Source of the DNA: Streptomyces fodineus
GTDB taxonomy: Bacteria; Actinomycetota; Actinomycetes; Streptomycetales; Streptomycetaceae
NCBI RefSeq assembly: GCF_001735805.1
Contig: NZ_CP017248.1
Location: 1,364,001-1,428,000 of the forward strand
Direction: 5' to 3'
DNA: 64,000 nt
A program made the position numbers and the translations under genes. This document shows, piece after piece, positions 28,027-36,930 of the stretch. The notes beneath the pieces are model-generated. The model ran no database searches. It was given only the letters and a program-made list of their open reading frames with translations, and was not told where the DNA came from. Numbering within the stretch: the first letter of the stretch is position 1; each line of letters starts with the position of its first letter.

Positions 28027-30240
28027 TCAGGGGTAGCGGACCAGGTCCGCCACGTTGCCCGAGGAGTTCGACGGTCCTCCGGTGGTGTTGATGACGTGAC
28101 CGATGGTGCCGGTGCCGCCCAGGGAGACGGTGACCATGCTGGTGAAGTGGACGTTCGGGTTGTTCGGCGCCTCGATGGCACGGTCGGCGGTGACACTCGG
28201 GTTGACGTTGAAGTAGCAGTAGCTGCCGAGGCCGTACGCCTGGTGGCTGGTGACGGAGTCGGCGACCTTGTAGGCGGCGTAGCCGCGCGTGGAGCCGTTC
28301 ATCCAGGCGGCCTGGTCCGGCGGGTCGTAGGGCATCTCGTTCTGGAAGAAGTAGGTGCGGCCGCCGTTGCCGTTCCAGAGCACCTGGTACTTCTGGAAGT
28401 GCTCCACGAACAGGCCGTACATCGTCACGTCGTCGCCGTTGACGACGAGCCCGGTGTCGGCGGTGTTGCTGGTCCAGCCGACGCCGCTGCCGTGGTCGGC
28501 GCGCCAGATCCACATGTGGTCGCCGATGACGTTGTCGCTGTTGACGACGAGGCTGGTGGCCGCCTTGCCGACGCCCGCGCCTCCGATGCGGAAGTAGACG
28601 TCGTGCAGGGAGGTCGGGTCGGCCGCGTGGGAGGCGGTGGAGCCGGCCGGCCCGACCTCGAGCAGGGTCTTCGAGCTGGTGGTGCCGGCGTCGAAGAGCA
28701 GGCCCGCGAGGGTGACGCCGTCGACGTCGGCGACGGTCATCGCGGTGATGCCGTTGTCGGGGACGAACGTGGCGAGCCCGAGGCCGAGGACGACCGTGTC
28801 GGGGCGGGTCACCTTCAGGGTCTGGTCGAGGTGGTAGACGCCGGGCGTGACGAGCAGGTTCTGCCCCGCCGCGAGCGCCGCGTTGATCTGTGCGGCACTG
28901 GCGCCGGGCTTGACGACGTAGAACCGGCTCAGCGGCAGGGAGGTGCCGGACGGGCTGCCGCTTGTCCAGCTGGTGCCCGTGCTGCCGGAGCGCACGGACG
29001 GCACGAACACCTGGTAGGCGCCGGAGCCGTCGACGTACAGGTACGGCTTCTCACGGGTGACCGGGCTCTGCGCGACGCTGGTGTACGGCGGGTGGGGGAA
29101 GCTGGTGGCGGGCACGCCCTGGCTGCCGACGAACACCATGTTCCAGTTGGACCCGGTCCAGCTGCCGAGCTGGGAGTTGCGGGTCAGCCACTGCTGCTGG
29201 GTGCCGGAGTCGACCTGCCCGTCGACCTTGCTGTCGGCGAGGTAGCCGCCGGAGGACCAGCCACCGTCGTCGAGGGCGAGGTTGCCGCGCAGATGCATCC
29301 GGCGGTACGGCGCCGCCTGCGAGACGGCCCAGCGGTCGCTGCCGTTCGTGGGGTTGACGGAGAGGTTCTCGGCGCCGCGCCAGAAGTTCTGGGTGGCGTT
29401 GCCCTGGAACCAGTCGGCCTCGGCGTGCACGGCGCCGTTGACCGAGACCGCGTCCGGGGTCAGGCCGAGGCCGAGCACCTGGGTGTAGAAGCCGACGTTG
29501 ACGTCCGCGCTGTAGGCACCGGGCTTGAACAGGACGGCGTAGCGCTGGGAGCCGAACTGGTCGGTCTCCTGCTGCTTGAAGATGGAGTCCAGCCTGCTCT
29601 GGATGGTCGAGGACGACATCGACGGGTCGAACACGACGACGTTCGGGCCGAGGTCGGGGTCGCTCGTGGACTGGGTCACGGGGACCACCTGGAAGCGCTG
29701 GGCGGCGGTGCCGTTGCAGGTGTACTGCGCGAACTGCGTGCTGTCGGCGAGCGAGGCGCCGGGGTCGTCCAGGCACTTGCCGCTGTTCTTGTTGACGAAG
29801 TGGAAGGCGCCGCCGCCGTCGTCCACGGCCTGCCACTGCTGGTTGGCGCCGCCGCCGTAACTCCACAGCTGGATCGGCGCGTTGTCGGCGGTGGACACGT
29901 CGGTGACGTCCACGACCTGGCTGGTGTTGTTGCGGTTGTCGATGTGGACGAAGCCGTTGCCGGCGTCGGTGAAGCTCCACTGCTGGGCCGTGGTGCCGTT
30001 GCACGCGTACTGCTGGACGACGGTGCCGTTGGCGGTGGCGGCGGCCTTGGCGTCCAGGCACTTGCCGCTGGCGGCGTTGATGACGGTCGCGAAGCCGGTG
30101 GGCAGCGCGGCGGCCTGGGCGGTGGCGGCGTGCGCGCGCCCGGCGGTGCTCAGGGGCGTCGGCGCGGCGGTGAGCAGGGCGGCAGCCGCTGCGGTGACGA
30201 GGGCGACGGCCGCTGGTCTGCGACGTGGATGAGGAAACAC
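28027..30240 (-). CDS. Secreted ricin-lectin (CBM13) and beta-helix protein
   Basis: 737 residues from a GTG at 30240 with AGGAGAA upstream. A Sec signal ends near 38 ('RAHA'). Residues about 45-190 form a ricin trefoil with 'QQWSF', 'QQWQA' and 'QRFQV' repeats. The remaining about 540 residues read as a right-handed parallel beta-helix of the pectate-lyase/GH55 superfamily ('ISQAAPYRRMHLRGNLAL'-like turns, 'LLVTPGVYHLDQTLKV', 'DVDGVTLAGLLFD'), probably two helical halves. The substrate is probably a polysaccharide, but I cannot name the family or catalytic residues. It is 18 bp downstream of the ricin-GH18 gene and co-transcribed with it. Confidence 0.8.
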   Translation of the reverse strand: MFPHPRRRPAAVALVTAAAAALLTAAPTPLSTAGRAHAATAQAAALPTGFATVINAASGKCLDAKAAATANGTVVQQYACNGTTAQQWSFTDAGNGFVHIDNRNNTSQVVDVTDVSTADNAPIQLWSYGGGANQQWQAVDDGGGAFHFVNKNSGKCLDDPGASLADSTQFAQYTCNGTAAQRFQVVPVTQSTSDPDLGPNVVVFDPSMSSSTIQSRLDSIFKQQETDQFGSQRYAVLFKPGAYSADVNVGFYTQVLGLGLTPDAVSVNGAVHAEADWFQGNATQNFWRGAENLSVNPTNGSDRWAVSQAAPYRRMHLRGNLALDDGGWSSGGYLADSKVDGQVDSGTQQQWLTRNSQLGSWTGSNWNMVFVGSQGVPATSFPHPPYTSVAQSPVTREKPYLYVDGSGAYQVFVPSVRSGSTGTSWTSGSPSGTSLPLSRFYVVKPGASAAQINAALAAGQNLLVTPGVYHLDQTLKVTRPDTVVLGLGLATFVPDNGITAMTVADVDGVTLAGLLFDAGTTSSKTLLEVGPAGSTASHAADPTSLHDVYFRIGGAGVGKAATSLVVNSDNVIGDHMWIWRADHGSGVGWTSNTADTGLVVNGDDVTMYGLFVEHFQKYQVLWNGNGGRTYFFQNEMPYDPPDQAAWMNGSTRGYAAYKVADSVTSHQAYGLGSYCYFNVNPSVTADRAIEAPNNPNVHFTSMVTVSLGGTGTIGHVINTTGGPSNSSGNVADLVRYP

Positions 30241-30258
30241 GGGTTCTCCTGCGGGGGT

Positions 30259-31617
30259 TCAGCCGGTGTAGCCGGCGAAGACGCGGGTGTAGTCCCAGTC
30301 GGACTGGCTCACGCCGGAGCAGCTGTCGGCGGGACCGCCGGTGCACGGCCGGTCGCGGTTGGCGGACCAGAAGGTGAGCCGGGCGAGGTGGTGCGTCTGC
30401 GCGTAGGCGAGGATGGTCCGGAAGTCGTTCACCGTGACGGTCTCGTTGTTGTCGGTGATGCCGTTCATGGACGAGATGCCCATGTCCCGGTAGGCCTGGT
30501 CGTCGCTGTAGTGGTAGGCGTTCTTCAGCGCGTTCTTCAGTCCCTCGGCCGCCCGCGTGGTGAGGTTGCCCATGTTCTGTCCGGCGCCGCCGAAGTCGAA
30601 CGGCATGATGGCCCAGGCGTCCACGCTCAGGCCCGAGGAGGCGGCGCGGTCGATGAGGCTGGTGTCGGGCCCGCTCTGTCCGGTGCCCTGGGTGATGTAC
30701 ACCTTCAGCCCGGGGTTGTTCGCCTTCACGCTCTTCAGCGCGTCCACGGTCCGCTGCTGCACGGTGGCACTGCTGTAGGCGTCCGCCTCGATGTCGATGT
30801 CGATCGCCTTCAGGCCGTAGGTGTCGATGACCTTCTGGTAGGCGGCGGCCAGCTCGCCCGCGCTGGAGCAGGAGCTCTCCAGCTTGTTGCCGCTGTAGCC
30901 GCCGAAGGACGGGATGATGTCGCCGCCGTTCGCCCGCACGGTGTCGACGGTCCGCTGGTCGGCCCCGCCGGTCAGCGGGCGGCTGCCGTCCCACTGCGGG
31001 TTGCAGTAGCCGTTGCTGAGCACGAAGGCGAGGGTGAACCACTTCACGCCCGTGGCCTGGGTGATGGTGGTGGGGTCCGGCGGGCTGCCCCAGCCGTTGT
31101 AGAGGTACGGCGCGACGGCCATCGGCGTGGCCGGGGTGGTGCCGCCGCCGGCCGCGGGTGCGGTCCACTTCTGGTTGGCGCCGCCGGAGCAGCTCCAGAT
31201 CTGGATCCGGGTGCCGTTGGCGGAGTTGTCGTCGGTGACGTCCAGGCACTTGTTCGCCTGAGGGTTGACGATGTCGTGGGCGGAGGTGACGGTCCACTTC
31301 TGGTTCGCGCCGCCGGTACAGCTCCACAGCTGCGCCTTCGCGCCGTCGGCCGTCGAATCACCGGTCACGTCCAGGCACTTGCCGAGGGCGCGGATCGTGC
31401 CGTCCGCGCCGACGGTCCACTGCTGGGCGTTGGTGCCGTTGCAGTCGTAGAGCTGGACGGGTGTGCCGTCGGCCGAGTTGGCCCCGGCGACGTCGAGGCA
31501 CTTGCCGGCGAGCCCGGTGATGGTCCCGGTGCCGGCCTGGGCGGGGGAGGCGGTGAGCAGTCCGGCGGAGAGCGCGAGTACGGCGACGGAGACTGCCGTG
31601 GGCAGAGGTCTGGCCAT
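30259..31617 (-). CDS. Secreted GH18 chitinase-like enzyme with N-terminal ricin lectin
   Basis: 452 residues from an ATG at 31617. The signal peptide ends at AQA (about 28). Three ricin QxW repeats follow ('QQWTV', 'QKWTV', 'QKWTA') to about 155, then a short linker and a GH18-type barrel. The catalytic DxDxE is D273-I-D275-I-E277 in 'LKAIDIDIEADA', with Glu277 as the acid. The N-terminal barrel strand 'APYLYNGWG' and 'SFGGYSG' fit bacterial chitinase D-like enzymes. Acts outside the cell, possibly on fungal or insect cell-wall glycans. A consensus vegetative promoter precedes it. Confidence 0.88.
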   Translation of the reverse strand: MARPLPTAVSVAVLALSAGLLTASPAQAGTGTITGLAGKCLDVAGANSADGTPVQLYDCNGTNAQQWTVGADGTIRALGKCLDVTGDSTADGAKAQLWSCTGGANQKWTVTSAHDIVNPQANKCLDVTDDNSANGTRIQIWSCSGGANQKWTAPAAGGGTTPATPMAVAPYLYNGWGSPPDPTTITQATGVKWFTLAFVLSNGYCNPQWDGSRPLTGGADQRTVDTVRANGGDIIPSFGGYSGNKLESSCSSAGELAAAYQKVIDTYGLKAIDIDIEADAYSSATVQQRTVDALKSVKANNPGLKVYITQGTGQSGPDTSLIDRAASSGLSVDAWAIMPFDFGGAGQNMGNLTTRAAEGLKNALKNAYHYSDDQAYRDMGISSMNGITDNNETVTVNDFRTILAYAQTHHLARLTFWSANRDRPCTGGPADSCSGVSQSDWDYTRVFAGYTG

Positions 31618-31707
31618 GCGGGGGGTGGCCTTTCGTGTGGGGGGTGCGACCCAACACCGGGGAGCAGAGTGGGTGTTGAGGCGTCCGTAGGCTTTGTTTA
31701 AGGCGTG

Positions 31708-31736
31708 AAACTAAAGGTACGGACCACCCGCGTCAA
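31708..31736 (-). promoter_or_regulatory. Vegetative promoter of the ricin-GH18 operon with overlapping inverted repeat
   Basis: On the minus strand TTGACG (31736-31731) and TAGTTT (31713-31708) are separated by exactly 17 bp, a close match to the HrdB-type consensus, about 90 bp upstream of the start codon. An imperfect inverted repeat, CTTTGTTT (31692-31699) and AAACTAAAG (31708-31716), covers the -10, so a repressor could bind there. It does not look like the DasR box known for chitinase genes. Confidence 0.65.
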
Positions 31737-31770
31737 GTGGTGTGACAGACGTTCACTACCGTGGGCCGCC

Positions 31771-32709
31771 ATGGGCTATGACACCAGCTTCCATCCCGTC
31801 GACCTGCCGCTGATCGAGCGACGGCTGCTGCCGTATCTCGCCGGTCACGGAGACGACGACGGCATCGACGACCTGATCGCCCGCGCCGTCGGCATCCGCA
31901 GGAACCGCTTCCGCGCCAAGGCCTGGGCGCTGGGCGTACTGGAGCACACCGCCGACGACGAGAGCCTCGGGTTCGAGACACGACTGCACCTGTGGGGCCG
32001 TCCCTTTCTCATCGTCGGGGACGGTCCGGAGCAGATCACCGAGGCCATGGTCCGGTATCTCGCCGCCTCCGAGGAGGAGGTGGACACCATCGCGCTCGAG
32101 ATGATCGGCCGGCTCGACCCCGCACTGCCCGGAAAGGTCCGGCCCGATACGGACGGGCAGTTGCCCGGCGATGCCGCGATCGCGCACGGCCTCGCCCACC
32201 CCTTGCGCATCCTGCGCGGTGCGGCGCTGGCGCTCCGCGCGGGCACACCGGTCGTACGGCACCCCTCCGACGGCAGGGAGCTGGACGCGGCCCGGCTGCT
32301 GACCCGCGAGGTCCCGTTCACGGTGCTGGAGTTCGCCGCCGCCCTGCTGCCGGGCTGGATGTCCCGTGGGTACACCTGGCCCACCCGGCTGTGCGCCGAA
32401 GCCGGCCTGGCCGCCGAGGGCTTCACCGCACCCACGGCGCTGGACGGACTGCTGCGCGCGGAGTTCCCCGGCCTGACGTGGCCCGAACCGCCCGCCACGA
32501 TCGTCGGCAACTACTCGGTCGGCGGCCTGGTCCCGGCATCCGCGACCGGCGGGGCTCGCGCCCATCTCGCCCGGCAGCAGGGCCGGTTGACGTGTGACCC
32601 CGTCGATCTGCGCAAGATCGACGAGGCCCTGGGCGTGGCCGGCCGTCTCGGTGTCGCCTTCTGCGAGGCCACCGAGGTCTACAGCGGCCTGGAGGGCAAC
32701 CTCAACTGA
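31771..32709 (+). CDS. Hypothetical protein, 312 aa
   Basis: Starts at ATG 31771, where 'MGYDTSFHPVD' opens a well-conserved-looking domain; an in-frame start further upstream would run through the promoter of the divergent gene. The protein is soluble, with 'LIERRLLPYLAGHGDDDGID' near the start and an alternation of helices and short strands. No catalytic motif is evident. It stands alone between a divergent glycosidase operon and a convergent ABC exporter. I do not recognise the family; similar proteins in Streptomyces are usually listed as hypothetical. Confidence 0.75.
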   Translation: MGYDTSFHPVDLPLIERRLLPYLAGHGDDDGIDDLIARAVGIRRNRFRAKAWALGVLEHTADDESLGFETRLHLWGRPFLIVGDGPEQITEAMVRYLAASEEEVDTIALEMIGRLDPALPGKVRPDTDGQLPGDAAIAHGLAHPLRILRGAALALRAGTPVVRHPSDGRELDAARLLTREVPFTVLEFAAALLPGWMSRGYTWPTRLCAEAGLAAEGFTAPTALDGLLRAEFPGLTWPEPPATIVGNYSVGGLVPASATGGARAHLARQQGRLTCDPVDLRKIDEALGVAGRLGVAFCEATEVYSGLEGNLN

Positions 32710-32757
32710 CCGCCACTTCGGCGTCCGGCTGCGCCCGCCCGGCGAGCCGGGTCCGGG

Positions 32758-34680
32758 TCAGGCCAAGGGCACCTCGGCAGGCTCGGCCGGCTCTCCCACC
32801 GCTTCCACCGCGGCAGTGCTCCGCCCCGCGAACTGGGTCCGGTACAGCTCCGCGTACCGCCCCTGCGCCGCCAACAGCTCCTCGTGCGTGCCCCGTTCCA
32901 CGATCCGCCCCGACTCCACGACGAGGATCAGGTCGGCGGCGCGGACCGTGGACAGGCGGTGGGCGATCACCACGGCCGTGCGGCCCTCCAGGGCCTCGGT
33001 GAGGGCTTCCTGGACGGCCGCCTCGGAGGTGTTGTCGAGATGGGCCGTGGCCTCGTCCAGGATGACCACGCGCTGACGGGCCAGCAGCAGCCGGGCGATG
33101 GTCATCCGCTGGCGTTCTCCGCCGGAGAGCCGGTAGCCGCGCTCGCCGACGACCGTGTCCAGGCCGTCGGGCAGGGACCGTACGACCTCGGCGAGGCGGG
33201 CGCGGCCGAGGGCGTCCCAGAGGTCCTCGTCCGTGGCGTCGGGGCGGGCGAGGAGGAGGTTGGCGCGGACCGTGTCGTGGAAGAGGTGGCCGTCCTGGGT
33301 GACCATGCCGAGGGTGCCGCGCAGCGATGCGGCCGTCAGGTCGCGCACATCCACCCCGCCGATGCGGACGGCGCCCGCGTCGACGTCGTACAGGCGGGGC
33401 AGCAGCTGGGCGATGGTGGACTTGCCGGCGCCGGAGGAGCCGACGAGGGCGACGGTCCGACCAGGCTCGGCGCGGAAGGAGACGCCGTGCAGGACCTCGG
33501 AGCCGCCCCGGGTGTCGAGCGCGGCGACCTCCTCCAGGGAGGCGAGGGAGACCTGGTCGGCGGAGGGGTAGGAGAAGTGGACGTCGTCGAACTCGACGGC
33601 GACCGGGCCCTCGGGGACCTCTCGGGCGTCCGGCTTCTCCTCGATGAGCGGCTTGAGGTCCAGCACCTCGAAGACCCGCTCGAAGCTGACGAGCGCGCTC
33701 ATCACCTCGACCCGGGCTCCGGCCAGCGCGGTGAGCGGGGCGTACAGGCGGGTCAGCAGCAGGGCGAGGGAGACGACCGCGCCGGCCTGCAACGTGCCGC
33801 GCAGCGCGAACCAGCCGCCGAGGCCGTAGACGAGGGCCAGCGCGAGGGCGGAGACCAGGGTGAGGGAGGTGATGAAGACGGACTGGGCCGTGGCCGTGCG
33901 GACGCCGATGTCACGGACGCGGGCGGCGCGCGCCGCGAACTCCGCCGACTCCTCCTCGGGGCGGCCGAACAGCTTCACCAGGGTGGCGCCGGGGGCGGAG
34001 AAGCGCTCGGTCATCCGGGTGCCCATGGCCGCGTTCAGCTCCGCCGCCTCCCGCTGCATCCGGGCCATCCGGCTGCCCATGCGCCGGGCCGGCAGCACGA
34101 ACACCGGCAGCAGAACCAGCGCCAGCAAGGTGATCTGCCAGGACAGGGTGAGCATCACCACGAGAGTGAGCAGCAGGGTGACCAGGTTGCTCACGACGCC
34201 CGACAGGGTGTTGGCGAAGGCCCGCTGGGCGCCGATCACATCGTTGTTGAGACGGCTGACCAGCGCTCCCGTACGAGTCCGTGTGAAGAACGCGACGGGC
34301 ATGCGCTGCACATGATCGAACACAGCCGTTCTGAGGTCGAGGATGAGTCCCTCCCCGAGCGTCGCCGACAGCCGCCGGCCGAGGATGCCGAGCCCCGCCT
34401 CCCCGAGCGCCACCAGCGCGATGAGCAGGGAGAGCCGGACCACGGTGCCGGAGTCGTGCCCCGCCACGATCGCGTCGACGACGCGCCCGGCGAGCATGGG
34501 TGTGGCCACGGCGAGCAGCGCGGTCACCACCCCGAGCAGTACGAACCGGACGATGCCCGCGCGGTGCGGGCGGGCGAAGGCGGCGATACGGCGCAGCGTG
34601 GCGCGGGCGAACGGACGGCGCTCGGACTGTGCGTTCATCACGCTGTGCAGCTGCATCCATGCAGTGGTCTCCATGCTCAT
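32758..34680 (-). CDS. ABC exporter with fused membrane and ATPase domains, predicted SoxR target
   Basis: 640 residues from the ATG at 34680. Residues about 38-330 are a six-helix exporter domain ('LLLTLVVMLTLSWQITLLAL'); residues about 365-615 are the ATPase: Walker A 'GSSGAGKS', Q-loop 'MVTQDGHLF', signature LSGGERQR, Walker B 'VVILDEATAHLD', H-loop 'IAHRLSTV'. It is a half-transporter that should work as a dimer exporting a drug or lipid-like compound. Directly upstream is a SoxR-type operator inside a 19-bp promoter spacer. In S. coelicolor an ABC transporter belongs to the small SoxR regulon that responds to redox-active antibiotics, and this is probably its equivalent. Confidence 0.93.
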   Translation of the reverse strand: MSMETTAWMQLHSVMNAQSERRPFARATLRRIAAFARPHRAGIVRFVLLGVVTALLAVATPMLAGRVVDAIVAGHDSGTVVRLSLLIALVALGEAGLGILGRRLSATLGEGLILDLRTAVFDHVQRMPVAFFTRTRTGALVSRLNNDVIGAQRAFANTLSGVVSNLVTLLLTLVVMLTLSWQITLLALVLLPVFVLPARRMGSRMARMQREAAELNAAMGTRMTERFSAPGATLVKLFGRPEEESAEFAARAARVRDIGVRTATAQSVFITSLTLVSALALALVYGLGGWFALRGTLQAGAVVSLALLLTRLYAPLTALAGARVEVMSALVSFERVFEVLDLKPLIEEKPDAREVPEGPVAVEFDDVHFSYPSADQVSLASLEEVAALDTRGGSEVLHGVSFRAEPGRTVALVGSSGAGKSTIAQLLPRLYDVDAGAVRIGGVDVRDLTAASLRGTLGMVTQDGHLFHDTVRANLLLARPDATDEDLWDALGRARLAEVVRSLPDGLDTVVGERGYRLSGGERQRMTIARLLLARQRVVILDEATAHLDNTSEAAVQEALTEALEGRTAVVIAHRLSTVRAADLILVVESGRIVERGTHEELLAAQGRYAELYRTQFAGRSTAAVEAVGEPAEPAEVPLA

Positions 34681-34687
34681 GGAAGAG

Positions 34688-34718
34688 AACGTAGAACCTC
34701 AAGCTTCGTTGAGGTCAA
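34688..34718 (-). promoter_or_regulatory. SoxR-type promoter with 19-bp spacer and palindromic operator
   Basis: Minus strand: -35 TTGACC (34718-34713), 19-bp spacer, -10 TACGTT (34693-34688). The over-long spacer contains a palindrome with arms ACCTCAA (34696-34702) and TTGAGGT (34709-34715), matching the SoxR box. MerR-family activators such as SoxR need this 19-bp geometry. The -10 ends only 7 bases before the ATG, so the transcript should be leaderless. Confidence 0.85.
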
Positions 34719-34785
34719 TGTCCGTCTCTTTTCACCCGCACCGGCGTCCCCGCTGCCCGACGCCCCGAAGCCTCCGAAGGCCCCG

Positions 34786-35835
34786 ATGACCACAGCCTGT
34801 AAGCCGGAGTCCGCGCATCCGCCACCCGCCGTTGGGGCGGCGCGGAAAGCCTCTGCGGATGTGACTGCCGTCCCGCTTCCCCCACGGCCCCGGGGACGAC
34901 TCCCCCGTCGCGTCCCCGTCCGCCAGGTGCTGTGCCTGGTGCCGCTCGTGCTCGTCGCCGTGATCGCCGTACGCAACCGCTCGCTGCTCGCCGAGGGCTT
35001 CGGCCAGCTGCGCACCGCCGACTGGCCGTGGCTGCTCGCGGCGGCCGGCGCCACCTGCCTGACCTGGGTGGCCGCCGCGTTCACCCGTCAGGGCGCGGTG
35101 ATGCAGCCGCTGCCGAAGGCGCGCCTGCTGGCCACCCAGTTCGCGGCGGCCTCGGCCAACCACCTGCTGCCCACCGGGCTGGGCGCGGGCGCGGTGAACC
35201 TGCGCTTCATGACCGTGTGCGGGGTGCCCCTCGCCCGCTCCTCGGCCGCGCTCGCCCTGTATCTGCTGGCCGAGTCCGTGGGCCGGCTCGGTCTGCTGGC
35301 GGCGCTGCTGTTCGCCTTCCCCGACGCGCTGCGTCTCGGCCCGCTGCTGCCGGACGGCTCGACCCTTCCGCTGCTGCTGGGCGCGGCCGGCCTGCCGGCG
35401 CTGGCGGCGGCCGTCGTGGCCCTGGTACGGCCGCTGCGCAGGCGCGTGTACGGGTTCCTGCGGGACGCCCTGGGCGAGGCGCGGTCGGTGCACACCCGGC
35501 CGTCCCGCGCCCTGGCCCTGTGGGGCGGCTCGCTGGCCTTCCCCGCCCTGCAGGCGGCCGGTCTCGCCGCCGTCGGCCAGGCGCTGCGGCTGCCGGTGCC
35601 GCCGGCGCACATGGCGCTCGCCTACCTCGCGGCGACCGTCGCGGTGGCGCTGGTGCCCACACCGGGCGGCCTGGGCTCGGTCGAGGCGGCGCTGATCGTG
35701 GCCCTGGTCGCGGTGGGCGGCCCGGCCGCGGTGGCCACGGCGGTGGTCCTGGCCTATCGCATCATCACGGTGTGGGTGCCGCTGCTGCCGGGGGCGCTGA
35801 CGCTGGGGGCGCTGGTACGGTTCAAGGTCATCTGA
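34786..35835 (+). CDS. YbhN/AglD-type integral membrane protein (UPF0104-like)
   Basis: 349 residues from an ATG at 34786; the preceding frame is open but low-complexity. After a basic, proline-rich cytosolic N-terminus (about 40 residues) there are about eight TM helices ('VLCLVPLVLVAVIAVRN', 'LALYLLAESVGRLGLLAALL', 'LAYLAATVAVALVPTPGG'). The motif 'PTPGGLGSVEAALI' near 303-316 is the signature of lysylphosphatidylglycerol-synthetase-like TM proteins without the synthetase domain. The C-terminal 'RIITVWVPLLPG' is also typical. The substrate is unknown, perhaps a lipid or glycan. It is divergent from the exporter, but the SoxR promoter points away from it. Confidence 0.85.
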   Translation: MTTACKPESAHPPPAVGAARKASADVTAVPLPPRPRGRLPRRVPVRQVLCLVPLVLVAVIAVRNRSLLAEGFGQLRTADWPWLLAAAGATCLTWVAAAFTRQGAVMQPLPKARLLATQFAAASANHLLPTGLGAGAVNLRFMTVCGVPLARSSAALALYLLAESVGRLGLLAALLFAFPDALRLGPLLPDGSTLPLLLGAAGLPALAAAVVALVRPLRRRVYGFLRDALGEARSVHTRPSRALALWGGSLAFPALQAAGLAAVGQALRLPVPPAHMALAYLAATVAVALVPTPGGLGSVEAALIVALVAVGGPAAVATAVVLAYRIITVWVPLLPGALTLGALVRFKVI

Positions 35836-35903
35836 GGGTTCGGGGTCACCTGGGGTTCGGGGTCACCTGGGGTTCGGGGTCACCTGGGGTTCGGGGTCAT
35901 CCG
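35836..35903. repeat. Four 17-bp tandem repeats
   Basis: The unit GGGTTCGGGGTCACCTG is repeated head to tail at 35836, 35853, 35870 and 35887, the last copy ending TCATCCG. The first copy begins right after the TGA of the YbhN-like gene and the array ends 43 bp before the crotonase start. No gene or clear promoter is seen inside. Confidence 0.9.
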
Positions 35904-35945
35904 GGGCAGCATGGCCTTCCGGACCAGACGAAGGAGGGCCTTGCC

Positions 35946-36710
35946 ATGCCGGTTCGCGTGGAGCGCACGGGTTACGTCACCACGGTCGTCCTCTCCCGGC
36001 CGGAGGCCCGCAACGCCGTGGACGGGCCGACGGCGGCGGAGCTCGCCGCCGCCTTCCGGGAGTTCGAGGCCGATGACGACGCCCGGGTGGCGGTGCTGTG
36101 GGGTGAGGGCGGCACGTTCTGTGCGGGCGCGGACCTCAAGGCGATCGGTACGGAGCGCGGCAACCGGGTGGCCGAGGACGGTGACGGGCCGATGGGGCCG
36201 ACCCGGATGCGGCTGTCGAAGCCGGTGATCGCCGCCGTCGCCGGGCACGCGGTGGCGGGCGGTCTGGAACTGGCCCTGTGGTGCGATCTGCGGGTCGCGG
36301 AGGAGGACGCGGTGTTCGGGGTGTTCTGCCGCCGCTGGGGTGTACCGCTGATCGACGGCGGCACGGTACGGCTGCCCCGGCTGATCGGCACCGGCCGGGC
36401 CATGGACATGATCCTCACCGGCCGCCCGGTGCCGGCCCGCGAGGCCTACGAGATGGGGCTCGCGAACCGCCTGGTGCCGACGGGACACGCCCGCGCCGAG
36501 GCCGAGGCGCTCGCGGCGGACATCGCCCGATTCCCGCAGGCCTGCCTGCGCGGCGACCGCGCGTCGGCCCTGGACCAGGAGGGGCTGGACGAGGAGACGG
36601 CGCTGCGGGGCGAACTCCGGTACGGCATGGGCGTGTTGGCGGAGAGCGCGGAGGGCGCCGCCCGGTTCGCCTCGGGGGCCGGGCGGCACGGCTCGTTCAG
36701 CGAGATCTGA
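35946..36710 (+). CDS. Enoyl-CoA hydratase/isomerase family protein
   Basis: 254 residues from an ATG at 35946 with GAAGGAGG eleven bases upstream. Crotonase fold: first oxyanion-hole segment 'FCAGADLKAIG' near 60, second 'AAVAGHAVAGGLELALWCDL' near 100, and 'FCRRWGVPLIDGGTVRLPRL' after it. The position of the first catalytic Glu carries 'RWGVPLIDGG', so it may be an isomerase or a hydratase with altered activity. The C-terminal trimerisation helices are present. It acts on acyl-CoA in the cytosol; the exact substrate is unknown. It stands alone, convergent with the glycerol operon. Confidence 0.9.
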   Translation: MPVRVERTGYVTTVVLSRPEARNAVDGPTAAELAAAFREFEADDDARVAVLWGEGGTFCAGADLKAIGTERGNRVAEDGDGPMGPTRMRLSKPVIAAVAGHAVAGGLELALWCDLRVAEEDAVFGVFCRRWGVPLIDGGTVRLPRLIGTGRAMDMILTGRPVPAREAYEMGLANRLVPTGHARAEAEALAADIARFPQACLRGDRASALDQEGLDEETALRGELRYGMGVLAESAEGAARFASGAGRHGSFSEI

Positions 36711-36747
36711 GCCGAGGCGCGTTACGGCGCTCCAGAGGCCCGGTCCA

Positions 36748-36868
36748 CTCACCCGACACTCACCCGCACCCCACCGCCCTCCGGATCGACGAGCCCCGTC
36801 CAGCGTGCGCCGAGGGTCAGCGTGCGGTTCGGCAGCACGGTCCCGAACCCCGACCGCTCGCGGTACAG
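36748..36868 (-). repeat. Identical 121-bp copy of the 3' end of the adjacent FAD-protein gene
   Basis: 36748-36868 is base-for-base identical to 36930-37050, the last 40 codons and stop of the FAD oxidoreductase gene. Beyond 36868 similarity continues weakly for about 50 bp ('ctgatgaaccctcaggac' against 'ctggtggaccttcaggac'). A partial frame of about 60 codons (36749-36934) ends in the same residues but has no start of its own worth trusting. It is a gene remnant, not an independent gene. Confidence 0.9.
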
Positions 36869-36930
36869 ACCCAGCCGCCCTGATGAACCCTCAGGACCGC
36901 GTTCGCACACGACACCGACAGCCGCCCCGC

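Noticed and set aside
28096-31701. 1201-codon open frame antisense to the two ricin-lectin glycosidases
   Set aside because: The minus strand encodes signal peptides, QxW lectin repeats and a DIDIE motif; the opposite frame is compositionally a mirror of these.
31690-31740. DasR (chitin-responsive) operator before the GH18 gene
   Set aside because: The expected ACTGGTCTAGACCAGT-like palindrome is not there; only 'ggtacggacc' bears slight likeness.
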